Below are positions 17,121 to 26,515 of a stretch of 55,227 bases of DNA, piece after piece. The position numbers and the translations under genes are program-made. The stretch is taken from positions 1-55,227 of the forward strand of contig JAEINX010000011.1 of assembly GCA_016342645.1 (NCBI GenBank), given 5' to 3'. The DNA comes from Bacteroidales bacterium. GTDB taxonomy: Bacteria > Bacteroidota > Bacteroidia > Bacteroidales > JAEINX01. Every line of letters begins with the position of its first letter. Position 1 is the stretch's first letter. The notes under the pieces are model-generated. The model was given only the letters and a program-made list of their open reading frames with translations. It ran no database searches and was not told the origin of the DNA.

Positions 17121-17756
17121 ATGATCAATAAAAAAATATTAGAATACTCAGAATCACACACAACCAAAGAACCTGAATTATTAAAAAAACTTTATCGAGA
17201 AACTAACTTAAAAGTTATAATGCCAAGAATGTTGTCAGGCCATTCACAAGGAGTTTTACTCAAATTATTTAGTTGGATGATTAGGCCAAAATATATTCTT
17301 GAAATCGGTACTTACACCGGATATTCTGCCATTTGCCTTGCAGAAGGATTAACCGATGAAGGGGAATTAATAACAATTGAAAAAAATCCTGAGGTTGAAG
17401 ATATTGCAAGACGATATTTTTCAGAATCGGGACAAAGCGAAAAAATTGATTTTCGTATCGGAAATGCGAAGAAAATAATTCCTGATCTAAACCTGATTTT
17501 TGATATTGTTTTTATCGATGCCGATAAAGAAAATTACTTAAACTATTATAATTTAACAATAGATAAGCTTCGCAAGGGAGGAATAATTATTGCTGATAAT
17601 ACACTTTGGGAAGCAAAAGTTTTACAAACTCCAAATCAAAATGATAAAGAAACCATTGGAATACAAAAATTCAACGACTTTGTACAAGCTGACAAAAGGG
17701 TTGAAAACATTCTACTGCCAATTCGCGATGGATTGACAATTATTAGAAAGTTGTGA
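17121..17756 (+). CDS. SAM-dependent O-methyltransferase (family 3, COMT-like)
   Basis: A 211-residue soluble class I methyltransferase. SAM motif I is EIGTYTGYSAICLAEGL (61-77), followed by ELITIEKNPE with the acidic ribose-binding residue and by VFIDADKENY, whose Asp residues ligate the metal in catechol-type O-methyltransferases. IIADNTLW and the C-terminal strand DGLTIIRKL complete the fold. Length and motif order match bacterial O-methyltransferase family 3. The substrate cannot be told from sequence. It stands alone; a heptamer repeat lies behind it. Confidence 0.9.
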   Translation: MINKKILEYSESHTTKEPELLKKLYRETNLKVIMPRMLSGHSQGVLLKLFSWMIRPKYILEIGTYTGYSAICLAEGLTDEGELITIEKNPEVEDIARRYFSESGQSEKIDFRIGNAKKIIPDLNLIFDIVFIDADKENYLNYYNLTIDKLRKGGIIIADNTLWEAKVLQTPNQNDKETIGIQKFNDFVQADKRVENILLPIRDGLTIIRKL

Positions 17757-17783
17757 TTAGGTTTCGTGTTTGAAGTTTCTGGT

Positions 17784-17825
17784 TTCCAAGTTCCTTGTTC
17801 CTTGTTCCTTGTTCCTTGTTTCTTG
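17784..17825. repeat. Short tandem heptamer array (TTCCTTG)n
   Basis: Four perfect copies of the 7-base unit TTCCTTG (17791-17818) are flanked by a degenerate copy on each side (TTCCAAG at 17784 and TTTCTTG at 17819). The array lies between the O-methyltransferase and purE genes. Seven-base units in a non-coding gap suggest slippage-prone sequence. There are no spacers, so it is not a CRISPR. Confidence 0.85.
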
Positions 17826-17951
17826 TTTTTTAATCTAAATTTCCAGCCGAAAACTTCCCACATCTTCAGTCCTTCGGCTTCCAGCTTCCGAATTCGTACT
17901 CCTTTCTAACAAAATTTTATTTACTATCTTGAAATCGCTTAAAGCTTTTTT

Positions 17952-18458
17952 CTAATTCACCTTAAACTTAAATTCAATTTTAGCAAGTTCATTATTTGCT
18001 TTTTCAATTTTGTTTTTTAGCTCAATTTTAAAATCAATTACTTTTTTTCTTATATTTTCATCATCAATAGCAAGGATTTGAGAAGCAAGTATTGCGGCAT
18101 TTTTTGCAGCATTTAAGCCTACTGTGGCCACCGGAATTCCGGGAGGCATTTGCAAAATAGAAAGTATTGAATCCCAACCATCTAAACTTGCTTTTATTGG
18201 AACTCCAATCACAGGTAAATGAGTCATGGAGGCAATAACACCGGGCAAATGTGCAGCCATTCCGGCAGCAGCAATTATTACCTTTATGCCTCTGCTGTGA
18301 GCATTTTTTGCAAATTCTTCTACCTTTTCCGGTGTACGATGTGCCGATAAAGCATTGATTTCAAAAGGAATTTCCATTTCATCGAAAAACTTTGCAGCAC
18401 TCTCCATTACAGGTATATCTGATGTACTTCCCATTATTATACTTACTATTGCTTTCAT
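17952..18458 (-). CDS. purE: N5-carboxyaminoimidazole ribonucleotide mutase
   Basis: This enzyme converts N5-CAIR to CAIR in purine synthesis. It has 168 residues, the standard class I PurE length. Diagnostic segments are IIMGSTSDIPVM (7-18), the SAHRTPE loop (38-44, catalytic His), IIAAAGMAAHLPGVIAS and PVIGVPI. The C-terminal helix is longer and Lys-rich. The gene stands alone, divergent from hpt across a 190-260 base gap. Confidence 0.96.
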   Translation of the reverse strand: MKAIVSIIMGSTSDIPVMESAAKFFDEMEIPFEINALSAHRTPEKVEEFAKNAHSRGIKVIIAAAGMAAHLPGVIASMTHLPVIGVPIKASLDGWDSILSILQMPPGIPVATVGLNAAKNAAILASQILAIDDENIRKKVIDFKIELKNKIEKANNELAKIEFKFKVN

Positions 18459-18480
18459 GTTTTATATATTATTTGGAATG

Positions 18481-18488
18481 CAAAAATA
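18481..18488 (-). promoter_or_regulatory. -7 promoter element of purE
   Basis: The minus strand reads TATTTTTG, matching TAnnTTTG, 22 bases before the purE ATG. No clear -33 TTTG sits at the usual spacing. On the other strand, TACTTTCG at 18613-18620 is a one-mismatch -7 candidate for hpt. Confidence 0.45.
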
Positions 18489-18697
18489 AAGAAATTGTTT
18501 CTTGATTTTAGAATTATCAAAATCAAAAAAAATAAATTTTTCATAACTCACTTAATTTTAAACAAGTTTAATTGCAGGAAAATTAATTATAATTTCGTTT
18601 TTATAAAAATACTACTTTCGCAGACAAGGATTTTACTTCGGGATTTTCAATGATCTTTCCGAAAAAAAATATCCTTGTTGAAATAATTTTGGAAAAT

Positions 18698-19234
18698 ATG
18701 AAAAAAATTAAAGTAAAAGATTTAGAATTTTCTGTTTCTATCACTGCCGATGAAATTGATAAAGCCACTCAAAAAGTAGCCGAAGAAATTAATCGTGACC
18801 TAAAAGGCAAAACACCTTTGTTTCTTGTGATTTTAAACGGTGCTTTTATGTTTGCTGCCGATCTTTTTAAAAAGATAAACATAGAATGTGAAGTTTCATT
18901 TGTAAAACTTTCGTCTTACGTGGGAACAAAAACAACATCCACAGTCAGAGAATTAATTGGGCTGGATGAAGTATTGAAAGACCGCTATGTTGTTATAGTT
19001 GAAGATATTATCGACACAGGAATTACTATGGAAAACACAATTCAGAAACTTAAACATCTTGAAGCTGCCGATGTTCGAATTGCAAGCCTGCTATTTAAAC
19101 CCGATGCATTTCAAAAAGATTACCCAATTGATTATATAGGTATGGAAATTCCAAATGAATTTATTATAGGTTATGGTTTGGATTATGATGGATATGCACG
19201 AAATTTGCCGGATATCTACACTCTGATTAAATAA
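18698..19234 (+). CDS. hpt: Hypoxanthine phosphoribosyltransferase
   Basis: A purine salvage enzyme making IMP (and often GMP) from the base and PRPP. From this ATG it has 178 residues. The PRPP-binding loop is VVIVEDIIDTGITM, preceded by the flexible-loop region SFVKLSSYVGT and followed by RIASLLFKPDA and a C-terminal YIGMEIPNEFIIGYGLDYDGYARNLPDIY. The frame extends 16 codons upstream to 18650, but these residues lack family similarity, so the ATG at 18698 (MKKIKVKDLEF) is chosen. The putative toxin-antitoxin pair follows on the same strand. Confidence 0.95.
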   Translation: MKKIKVKDLEFSVSITADEIDKATQKVAEEINRDLKGKTPLFLVILNGAFMFAADLFKKINIECEVSFVKLSSYVGTKTTSTVRELIGLDEVLKDRYVVIVEDIIDTGITMENTIQKLKHLEAADVRIASLLFKPDAFQKDYPIDYIGMEIPNEFIIGYGLDYDGYARNLPDIYTLIK

Positions 19235-19259
19235 TTTAGTAATTTTGAGAAAAAAAAGC

Positions 19260-19478
19260 ATGGAAACTTCAATACAAATAAATAAAATTATTGACCAAAT
19301 CGCTATATTTGATAATAGCTCAAAAATATCCTTGATTGAAAAAATATTAAAAACTATACAAATTCATACAGATGAGAAAACAATATCAAAATTAACCGAA
19401 TTGAATGGATTGGGAAGTAATATCTGGAAAAACATTGATATTGAGAGATATATTGAAAATGAAAGGCAATGGGATTAA
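19260..19478 (+). CDS. Small antitoxin-like protein paired with a PIN protein
   Basis: A 72-residue protein with a helical N-terminal part and a C-terminal segment (LTELNGLGSNIWKNIDIERYI...ERQWD). This tail is shared by many small proteins encoded directly upstream of PIN-domain genes in Bacteroidota and Cyanobacteria. By position and pattern it is a probable VapB-type antitoxin: N-terminal dimer/DNA-binding part, C-terminal toxin-binding tail (inference). Its last 10 bases overlap the PIN gene, implying translational coupling. The ATG at 19260 is preferred over the TTG at 19245. Confidence 0.7.
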   Translation: METSIQINKIIDQIAIFDNSSKISLIEKILKTIQIHTDEKTISKLTELNGLGSNIWKNIDIERYIENERQWD

Positions 19479-19912
19479 TTAGTAAAATAAGTAATAAGAT
19501 AGTTTTTATTTATACTGCACCATTAATCTATTTTATTGAAGGAAATTCAAAATACCAAAAGATTTTAAATAAAATATTTGACTTAAACGTAAAAAGAAAA
19601 TTTAAGTTTATTACTTCTACTCTAACTTTATTAGAAGTTTTGGTTCTACCAATTAAATTAAATAAATTTGAATTAGTAAAAAAATTCGAATCTATATTAG
19701 TTAATTCTGAAACACTAAGAATAATTGATTTAGATAAAAAGATCGCAAGAAAAGCTGCGGGAATAAGGGCAGAGTATAAATTCAAAACACCGGATTCTAT
19801 CCAACTTGCTACTGCAATAGAATATTCAGCGGCTTATTTTCTCACAAACGATAAAAAATTAAAAGTAAAAAACATTGAGTCGATTATTCTTGAGGATTTT
19901 ATTATTAACTGA
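19469..19912 (+). CDS. PIN-domain protein (VapC-like), first catalytic Asp lost
   Basis: A 147-residue PIN-fold protein of the VapC RNase toxin type. The N-terminal strand reads [16 protein letters not shown], where active relatives have an LDTAPxIYFIE pattern. The first metal-binding Asp is therefore Tyr15 (codon TAT at 19511-19513). The other acidic positions appear intact: Glu in TLLEVLVLP, Asp in [10 protein letters not shown] and Asp in LTNDKKL. Toxic RNase activity is probably reduced or lost (inference). It overlaps the antitoxin gene by 10 bases and precedes obg by 17 bases. Confidence 0.85.
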   Translation: MGLISKISNKIVFIYTAPLIYFIEGNSKYQKILNKIFDLNVKRKFKFITSTLTLLEVLVLPIKLNKFELVKKFESILVNSETLRIIDLDKKIARKAAGIRAEYKFKTPDSIQLATAIEYSAAYFLTNDKKLKVKNIESIILEDFIIN

Positions 19913-19929
19913 TAAGATATAATTATAAA

Positions 19930-20928
19930 ATGGGCATTTCAAATTTTGTTGATTACGTTAAGATAAGCTGTCGTTCGGGTCGAGGTGGGGCAGGTTCTGC
20001 CCATTTTCGTCGCGAAAAATTTATCCCCAAAGGTGGCCCCGATGGAGGAGACGGAGGAAGAGGCGGGAATGTTATTATTAAAGGTAATGACCAACTTTGG
20101 ACATTACTTCACCTCAGATATACAAAACATATTAAAGCAGGCCATGGTGAAAGTGGTGGATTGCAACGCAGTACGGGAGCTGATGGTGCTGATGTTTTTG
20201 TTGAAGTACCCTTGGGAACGATAGCAAAACATGCAGAAACCGGTGAAGTGATTTGTGAAATCACAGAAAATAACCAAACTCATATTCTCGTGAAAGGTGG
20301 ACGTGGAGGTTTAGGAAATGACCATTTCAAATCCTCAACAAATCAAGCACCACGATATGCGCAGCCCGGTGAACCCTTGCAAGAGGAATGGATAATTCTT
20401 GAATTAAAACTCCTTGCCGATGTTGGGCTTGTCGGTTTTCCAAACGCAGGAAAATCGACTTTGCTTTCGGTTGTTTCCGCTGCGAAACCCGAAATTGCCG
20501 ATTATCCTTTCACAACCCTCCGGCCAAATCTTGGAATAGTATCCTATCGCAACGAAAAATCTTTTGTTATAGCCGATATTCCGGGGATTATCGAAGGTGC
20601 TCATGAAGGAAAAGGTTTAGGTTTAAGATTTCTAAGACATATTGAAAGAAATTCGATTTTGCTTTTTTTAGTACCTGCTGATTCAAAAGATATTAAAAAA
20701 GAATTTTATATCCTTCTTAACGAATTAAAACAATATAATCCTGAGCTTCTTGATAAATCCCGATTGCTGGCAATTACAAAATCAGACTTGCTTGACGAAG
20801 AATTAACCCAGGAAATAAAAAAAGAGTTTTTTGACATTCCATATGTTTTTATTTCCTCACTTACAAACAAAGGCTTGACTAAATTAAAGGATTTGATTTG
20901 GAAGGAATTAACATCTGATTTTGAATAA
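19930..20928 (+). CDS. obgE: Obg/CgtA family GTPase
   Basis: An essential ribosome-associated GTPase involved in 50S assembly and stress signalling. It has 332 residues. The glycine-rich Obg fold (1-158) includes [29 protein letters not shown] and [12 protein letters not shown]. The G domain has G1 GFPNAGKST (169-177), switch [11 protein letters not shown]3 [10 protein letters not shown]4 TKSD and G5 SSLT. The variable C-terminal OCT domain is absent, as is common in this phylum. Its stop overlaps the next ATG by one base. Confidence 0.97.
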   Translation: MGISNFVDYVKISCRSGRGGAGSAHFRREKFIPKGGPDGGDGGRGGNVIIKGNDQLWTLLHLRYTKHIKAGHGESGGLQRSTGADGADVFVEVPLGTIAKHAETGEVICEITENNQTHILVKGGRGGLGNDHFKSSTNQAPRYAQPGEPLQEEWIILELKLLADVGLVGFPNAGKSTLLSVVSAAKPEIADYPFTTLRPNLGIVSYRNEKSFVIADIPGIIEGAHEGKGLGLRFLRHIERNSILLFLVPADSKDIKKEFYILLNELKQYNPELLDKSRLLAITKSDLLDEELTQEIKKEFFDIPYVFISSLTNKGLTKLKDLIWKELTSDFE

Positions 20929-21512
20929 TGATCGAAAAGATAATTCTTTGGGATAATGATGTTTTTCTGTTTTTGAACGGATTGCATAATTCGTTTTTCG
21001 ATTTTCTAATGTATTGGATAAGTAACAAATATATATGGATACCATTATATGCTTTTTTTCTATTTTTGATTATTAAGAAATATAAATGGAAAAGTCTTAT
21101 GGTTTTTGGTTTTATAATTTTACTGATTTTACTGAGCGACCAGATTTCAGTTTTTATTAAAGAATCGGTGCAACGCTTTCGCCCGACTCATCAGGAAAAT
21201 ATTTCCGCTTTGGTTCACACTGTGAAAAATTATAAAGGCGGTGATTTCGGATTTCTTTCGTCTCATGCATCAAATTCATTTGCTTTGGCCATTTTCCTTA
21301 TCGTACTTTTCGGGAAACAAATAAAATATTTTACACCTCTAATAATCTTTTGGGCTGCATTAGTTGCTTATAGTCGAATTTATCTTGGCGTACATTATCC
21401 GGGTGACGTAATTGCCGGAGCTTTGCTTGGAAGCATTTTAGGGTTAATTTTGGGGAAATTATCTGTGTTGAGTTTGAAGAAAATACCTTTTGATTTAAAT
21501 AAATATGGCTAA
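20928..21512 (+). CDS. PAP2 family membrane phosphatase
   Basis: A 194-residue integral membrane protein with about five or six hydrophobic segments. The phosphatidic acid phosphatase motifs are KESVQRFRP (C1), SSHASNSFALA (C2, catalytic His) and SRIYLGVHYPGDVIAG (C3, nucleophilic His and Asp). Family members remove phosphate from undecaprenyl diphosphate, phosphatidate or lipid A; the substrate is not determined here. The start overlaps the obg stop by one base, so the two are probably co-transcribed. Confidence 0.92.
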   Translation: MIEKIILWDNDVFLFLNGLHNSFFDFLMYWISNKYIWIPLYAFFLFLIIKKYKWKSLMVFGFIILLILLSDQISVFIKESVQRFRPTHQENISALVHTVKNYKGGDFGFLSSHASNSFALAIFLIVLFGKQIKYFTPLIIFWAALVAYSRIYLGVHYPGDVIAGALLGSILGLILGKLSVLSLKKIPFDLNKYG

Positions 21513-21642
21513 AATATCTATTTCACAATTTGAAATATACTTTGCTACTTTGTTGTATATTAATTATAACATATTTTACATCTTGTTATATTTGACAAAA
21601 AAAACAAAAAATCATTTAATAATAGTAGATAAAATTTAGATT

Positions 21643-22152
21643 ATGGGATTAAGAGAAGTAAAATTTGAATTAAAAAAGCTTGACAATGAAACATTGATTA
21701 AGCATATTTCTGAGCTTTATAAAAAATATAAACCAGTAAAAGAGTATTTTGACTTTTATTTCAATCCAAACGAAGACGAAATACTTAATCAATACAAAGA
21801 TAAAGTTAGAGATGGATTCTTCCCAAAAGGTGGAGATAGATTAAGGTTGTCAATATCGCGAAAAGCTATTAATGATTTTAAGAAATTAGGCACATCAAAA
21901 GAGAGTTTAGCAGATTTACTATTGTATTATGTTGAATGTGGAGTTGAATTTACTAACGAATTTGGAGATATTGATGAGAATTTCTATACCTCCGTTGAAA
22001 ACACATATGATACCGCACTTGAATTAATGGAAAATGAAAATATTTTGAGTAAATTTAAAGACCGAGCACTTGAAATAGTAAATGAAACCGAAAATATTGG
22101 ATGGGGATTTCACGACTATTTGGGAGATTTATATTATGAATATTATAAATAA
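21643..22152 (+). CDS. DUF6155-like hypothetical protein
   Basis: A 169-residue acidic, soluble, helical protein with no signal peptide. It has KKLDNETLIKHISELYKKY, then VKEYFDFYFNPNEDEIL and a middle LLLYYVECGVEFTNEFGDI. These features fit the family labelled DUF6155, function unknown. The assignment is from memory of the pattern. It is a single gene with no evident partner, and it converges on the membrane protein gene at 22262. Confidence 0.7.
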   Translation: MGLREVKFELKKLDNETLIKHISELYKKYKPVKEYFDFYFNPNEDEILNQYKDKVRDGFFPKGGDRLRLSISRKAINDFKKLGTSKESLADLLLYYVECGVEFTNEFGDIDENFYTSVENTYDTALELMENENILSKFKDRALEIVNETENIGWGFHDYLGDLYYEYYK

Positions 22153-22261
22153 ATACATCATTCAACTATCAATATAAAGTATTTATCGAAAATACTAAAT
22201 ATTAGCACTTTAACTTTAAATAAACAATAAAATAAATTATTGTAAAACTATATTAAACCTA

Positions 22262-22615
22262 TTAGATATTCAATAATTCAACATTAGTAACTTCCTCAAG
22301 AATATAGCTTACAATCGTAAGAATTATACTATAAATCAGAGCCCAGATAAATCCGTTAACCTGAAATCCTGAAATCAATGCACTTGCTATTAGAATTACA
22401 ACAGCATTAATTACAAACAGGAATAACCCAAATGTAATTATTGTGATCGGGATTGTCAGAAAAACCATAATCGGAGTAATAAAAACATTCAATAAAGTTA
22501 AAATCAATGCAACCCATAAGGCTGTCCAAAATGATTTCACACTAACACCCGGCAAAATATATGCCGAAAGTATTACTGCAAGAGCCGAAACAACTAACCT
22601 AATAATAAAGTCCAT
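22262..22615 (-). CDS. Small membrane protein, phage-holin-like family (PF04020 type)
   Basis: A 117-residue protein made almost wholly of four hydrophobic helices (about 3-24, 29-55, 58-82 and 88-110), with the starting pattern MDFIIRLVVSALAVILSAYILPGV. This matches the widespread phage holin 4 superfamily, which is chromosomal and not tied to prophages. The function is unknown. No lysis gene or phage gene is near, so a lytic role is not supported. Confidence 0.85.
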   Translation of the reverse strand: MDFIIRLVVSALAVILSAYILPGVSVKSFWTALWVALILTLLNVFITPIMVFLTIPITIITFGLFLFVINAVVILIASALISGFQVNGFIWALIYSIILTIVSYILEEVTNVELLNI

Positions 22616-22744
22616 AATAATATTTTTTAAATTTGTAAGTAAAAATACAAATAAGAATTGAAAGACTCAACTATTCTGTAAAATAAACAATAATCTAATT
22701 CATTTAAAAAACTTGATATTTTTGGATAATGCACTCCAAAAAAT

Positions 22745-25700
22745 TTAATTTTTGTGCAAACCCTTAATAATAATTTGCTTAGTTAAAATTTTTAAATCAG
22801 TTTCAATACGAACGAAATATAAACCCTGTGTGAAATTTTCAGTATTTATTTTAATTGATTCACTTTTGGGAATACTCTGGTAAACAATAATTCCCGAATA
22901 ATTAAATAATTGAATTCTATTTATTTTTGATTCTGATTGAACAATAACATAATCAGAGGCTGGATTGGGATAAACAGCAAATATTTCATCATTGAGTTCA
23001 TCAATACCTGGCCCAAACTTGAAGAAATTAATAATACTGTATTTTCCATCACCCTTAGGATAAGTTCTTTTCAGATATGATGTTCCGTAAGGATTTAAAA
23101 TTTCATATTCACAAATTAACTCAATCTTTTGATAATTATCCCAAATTTTGAATTGCATATCGTTCCCTTCTACATATCCTTCTCTTTCAGTTAATGTGCT
23201 AAAAATAGCCAATTCGTTTTCAAAATAATTTTCAGAGGAAATTCTTATGGCTCCAACAACTATATTTCCATCAAAAGCTGCAACTTCATCGCCAATTTCT
23301 AATCCTTCCACATATATTGTGTAAATCGGATCGGCTGCATTTCCTCCATTAAAGTAAAAATGAGTTGGGGTAATTCTATCCTTAACAATAGCGCTTTTTA
23401 CAGCAGTCGCAGGATAGATTAACTCATCCTCGGCAAACATTTTAACAAGATAACCTTCGCCGGGTTGACAATCGCCGATTCCATTTACCCATATCGGCCC
23501 AATTTTGCGAACCGTGCTTCCATCTGAATTTCTTATAAAATCAAGGTTATCGTTAAGGATAACTTCAAAAGCATCGAGTGCATTGATTGAGTAATCAAGG
23601 AAATAACTTATAAATTGGAATCCTGTTTCAAGTTCTATTGGAGTTGAAATACTAACTTTTTCGCCGGTAATACTTAACACTTCTTCACCAAACATTTTGA
23701 AAAGGTATCCTTCCGAAAATATCCAATCACCTATACCATTCACCCATATTGGTCCGATTTTTCTGAAAGTCCCGCCATCGGTGTTTCTTACAAAATCAAG
23801 ATTATCATTCAAAATATCCGTTAAAACAATTTCCATATTCGCTTCTTCGGGAATCAAATAAGTAGAAACAAACTGATAACCTAAATTTAAACCTATATCC
23901 TGAGTTTCCTGGCCGGAAGCATCCAAGCCTCCCGAGAAACAATATACTTCACCACCGCGTCCACCCAGTATCATTTCCATTGAACCATCGCCGGTAATAT
24001 CCGGGATGGCGGAAATTGCGTCAACAGCCGAGCTAAAAGGAATTGAACATAATTCCGTTCCATCAGTGCCATCTAAGAAATAACCATAATTATTTGAATA
24101 TAATGTTCCGATTATCACATCATTTATTCCATCCCCATTGATATCGGCAATTTTATCAACATTCCATGATTTGTCGGCAAGAGGGTGTAACCAAATGTTT
24201 TGGGCATCGTAACCGCTAATAACTACTCCATTTGTTCCACTATGAGCAATCAGAATATCGGAATAGCCGTCACCGTTCACATCATCTAATTTTTCGAACC
24301 TTAGGATTAAAACATATCCGAGACTTCCGGAATGAATTTGAGAAGCATTTGTAGGATCAAGAAAATAAAAATTGCCTGAGAAATCCCCTGCAGCAACATC
24401 ATTAATACCATCGTTATTAATATCACCCAAAGATTCAAGTGCCCAGACTGATGAACCGGCCGTAATAAAAGTCCCTTCAACAAATCCCGAAGCACCATTT
24501 ATAAAGGCAACTTTTCCTTCAGTTTCGCTCGAATTTGTTGCACCTGCGGCAACATCAGGAATACCATCAGAGGTAAAATCTTCAACACCGATTACGGAAA
24601 ATACGGCTCCATTAAGAAGGCGTTCCCAAATAGGATCACCATTTAAACCATTAAGGCAATAAACTCTTCGAGGCCCCGCATTATTGCCATCGTTGCCAGT
24701 AGCTGCTAAAACATCATTAATTCCATCATTATTATAATCATACTTACTGTCAACCTGATAGAGCCATCCACCATCGCCGTATTCGTGAGTATCGTGCACC
24801 CAAAGTGTTTCTCCGCTGAATCCGGAAATTGCGATTATTGATCTTCCACCCCAGGCAGTACCGATTATTACATCCTCATAACCATCAGCATTTAAATCGT
24901 TACAAGAATTTAATGAATTTTGATTGTATAATGAACCCGCTTCATTTTCCCACACAATATCACCATTATTGAAAGAATTACCATTAAAAGCTCTTACGAA
25001 ACCGTCTTCGGAAGCAACGATAACTTCTGCAATTCCATCACCATTAATATCCTGAATCGGAACAATTCCTTTTGGACTATTATCATAGCTTGTGCTAATT
25101 GTGTAATGCCATAGATTTTCTCCAATCGGAAATTCCATTTCAACACCTGCTCCGGAAACTGTCATTTCAACAGGATTATTATTTAAATCATTATTGTAAA
25201 CATTTACTATTGAATTGTATGAAATACTTTGATCAGGATTAAACCAAATCCTAAACTCAGCAGAACTTAATACTCCAATTTCAAAAGGAAAATCAATAGA
25301 ATTATCAACAATAAAAGCCGGATCATCAGGTAGAATATCTTCAATTATTAAAATTTCGTCTCCAATATTTTCTATTTCAAATATCCAACCTACTAAAGCA
25401 TTCATTCTTACATTCCCAAAAGAATGCGTTGTAATAGGAATGTTAATATTTGGGCCTGAAATAACAGCTTCTCCGGTTAAATTAACTTCAACCCACGGAG
25501 TAACGGGATCATCTGATTCAACCGTGATAATTGTATTTAAGGATCCAATTTCTGGTGGAGCATAAATTAAAGGTATTTGAATAAAATTACCGGGTGAAAT
25601 TGTTTCCGGTAATGGATAATCATAAAAAATAGGTGGGGATGATGGGGCATTAACATAATAAACTGTAAGGTCAGCATTACCGTTATTATAAATTGTCATA

Positions 25701-26515
25701 TCCCAAATTGAGCTATCACCTACAGTAACAGTTCCAAAATTGTGGGATGTTTCGGGTAAATAAATTTCAGGAGTTCCTGAACCTCCCAGATCAATTTTAT
25801 ACAGTGTACTGTTTGAAGATAATGCACCATCAACATACCAAAGAAATTGTCCGTCAAAAACTATTCCGGCCGGTTTGGCATTTTCGGAAGGATGGTTTTC
25901 AAGAACATTTCCCGATTGATCTGTTTTATATATCATATTATCATAATAATCTGCAATCCAAAGATTTTCGTTTTCTAAGCAAATATCCCAGGGTTGATCT
26001 CCTGGGGCTTGAAAATTCTCCAAAATTGCTCCTTCTGCATCAACTTTATATATTGTACTTGGATCGGGATAATACGTGCAGACCCAAAAATCGTTATTAT
26101 CAAAAGCTATTCCCGACATATAATGATCAGGCAAATCAAACTGAGATATTAGATTCCCTGACAGATCAAGTTGGAATGCCTGAGCCGGTTGACTGGAAGA
26201 ACCTGCATGATCGGTCGCCCATAAGTATTGGCCGTCCCACGTCAGGCCGAAACAGTCTTCAATTGTACTGCTTGAAAACAGCAATTGGCTATTTCCTGTG
26301 GCCGGATCAAAACGATATACTTTATCGCCGTTGCTTCCGTAAATTCCACTATAAATATATGTTCCATCAAATGCAAGCCCTGAGGCTTTGCCGGGAATTG
26401 AATATGTGGCAACAATTGTCCAATCCCTTGTTAAAAAATCATTTTTATCAATGGTTTGACCCGAAATAAATAAGAATGATATTAAGTTGAAGATTAAAAA
26501 GTAAATTTTTTTCAT
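22745..26515 (-). CDS. Giant T9SS-sorted protein with propeller, Ig-like and FG-GAP repeats
   Basis: A 1256-residue exported protein with a signal peptide (1-19, ending ISGQ). Residues about 35-245 are six NHL-like propeller repeats (GLAFDGTYIYSG, GLTWDGQYLWATD, GIAFDNNDFWVCTY and so on). About 255-460 holds two Ig-like domains of the ASH/HYDIN type (ETSHNFGTVTVGDSS, TTHSFGNVRMN). About 480-860 has FG-GAP/VCBS repeats with Ca-binding DINGDGIAEV and DLNADGYEDV turns. Two copies of an about 80-residue LDF(V/I)RN-WVNGIG module follow (875-1040), then a T9SS type A sorting domain with YPNPASDYV near 1180. It is probably a surface or released binding protein. A module remnant of a paralogue lies at 9910-10107. 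Confidence 0.88.
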   Translation of the reverse strand: MKKIYFLIFNLISFLFISGQTIDKNDFLTRDWTIVATYSIPGKASGLAFDGTYIYSGIYGSNGDKVYRFDPATGNSQLLFSSSTIEDCFGLTWDGQYLWATDHAGSSSQPAQAFQLDLSGNLISQFDLPDHYMSGIAFDNNDFWVCTYYPDPSTIYKVDAEGAILENFQAPGDQPWDICLENENLWIADYYDNMIYKTDQSGNVLENHPSENAKPAGIVFDGQFLWYVDGALSSNSTLYKIDLGGSGTPEIYLPETSHNFGTVTVGDSSIWDMTIYNNGNADLTVYYVNAPSSPPIFYDYPLPETISPGNFIQIPLIYAPPEIGSLNTIITVESDDPVTPWVEVNLTGEAVISGPNINIPITTHSFGNVRMNALVGWIFEIENIGDEILIIEDILPDDPAFIVDNSIDFPFEIGVLSSAEFRIWFNPDQSISYNSIVNVYNNDLNNNPVEMTVSGAGVEMEFPIGENLWHYTISTSYDNSPKGIVPIQDINGDGIAEVIVASEDGFVRAFNGNSFNNGDIVWENEAGSLYNQNSLNSCNDLNADGYEDVIIGTAWGGRSIIAISGFSGETLWVHDTHEYGDGGWLYQVDSKYDYNNDGINDVLAATGNDGNNAGPRRVYCLNGLNGDPIWERLLNGAVFSVIGVEDFTSDGIPDVAAGATNSSETEGKVAFINGASGFVEGTFITAGSSVWALESLGDINNDGINDVAAGDFSGNFYFLDPTNASQIHSGSLGYVLILRFEKLDDVNGDGYSDILIAHSGTNGVVISGYDAQNIWLHPLADKSWNVDKIADINGDGINDVIIGTLYSNNYGYFLDGTDGTELCSIPFSSAVDAISAIPDITGDGSMEMILGGRGGEVYCFSGGLDASGQETQDIGLNLGYQFVSTYLIPEEANMEIVLTDILNDNLDFVRNTDGGTFRKIGPIWVNGIGDWIFSEGYLFKMFGEEVLSITGEKVSISTPIELETGFQFISYFLDYSINALDAFEVILNDNLDFIRNSDGSTVRKIGPIWVNGIGDCQPGEGYLVKMFAEDELIYPATAVKSAIVKDRITPTHFYFNGGNAADPIYTIYVEGLEIGDEVAAFDGNIVVGAIRISSENYFENELAIFSTLTEREGYVEGNDMQFKIWDNYQKIELICEYEILNPYGTSYLKRTYPKGDGKYSIINFFKFGPGIDELNDEIFAVYPNPASDYVIVQSESKINRIQLFNYSGIIVYQSIPKSESIKINTENFTQGLYFVRIETDLKILTKQIIIKGLHKN

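Noticed and set aside
17784..17825. CRISPR array
   Set aside because: Seven-base units in direct contact, without spacers or cas genes.
22262..22615. Prophage holin marking a phage remnant
   Set aside because: The family is a common chromosomal membrane protein, and no phage genes are nearby.
25747..26469. 240-codon plus-strand frame inside the giant T9SS gene
   Set aside because: Antisense to a well-supported reading frame with clear repeats. The product is full of His, Tyr, Arg and Leu, as expected of a shadow frame.
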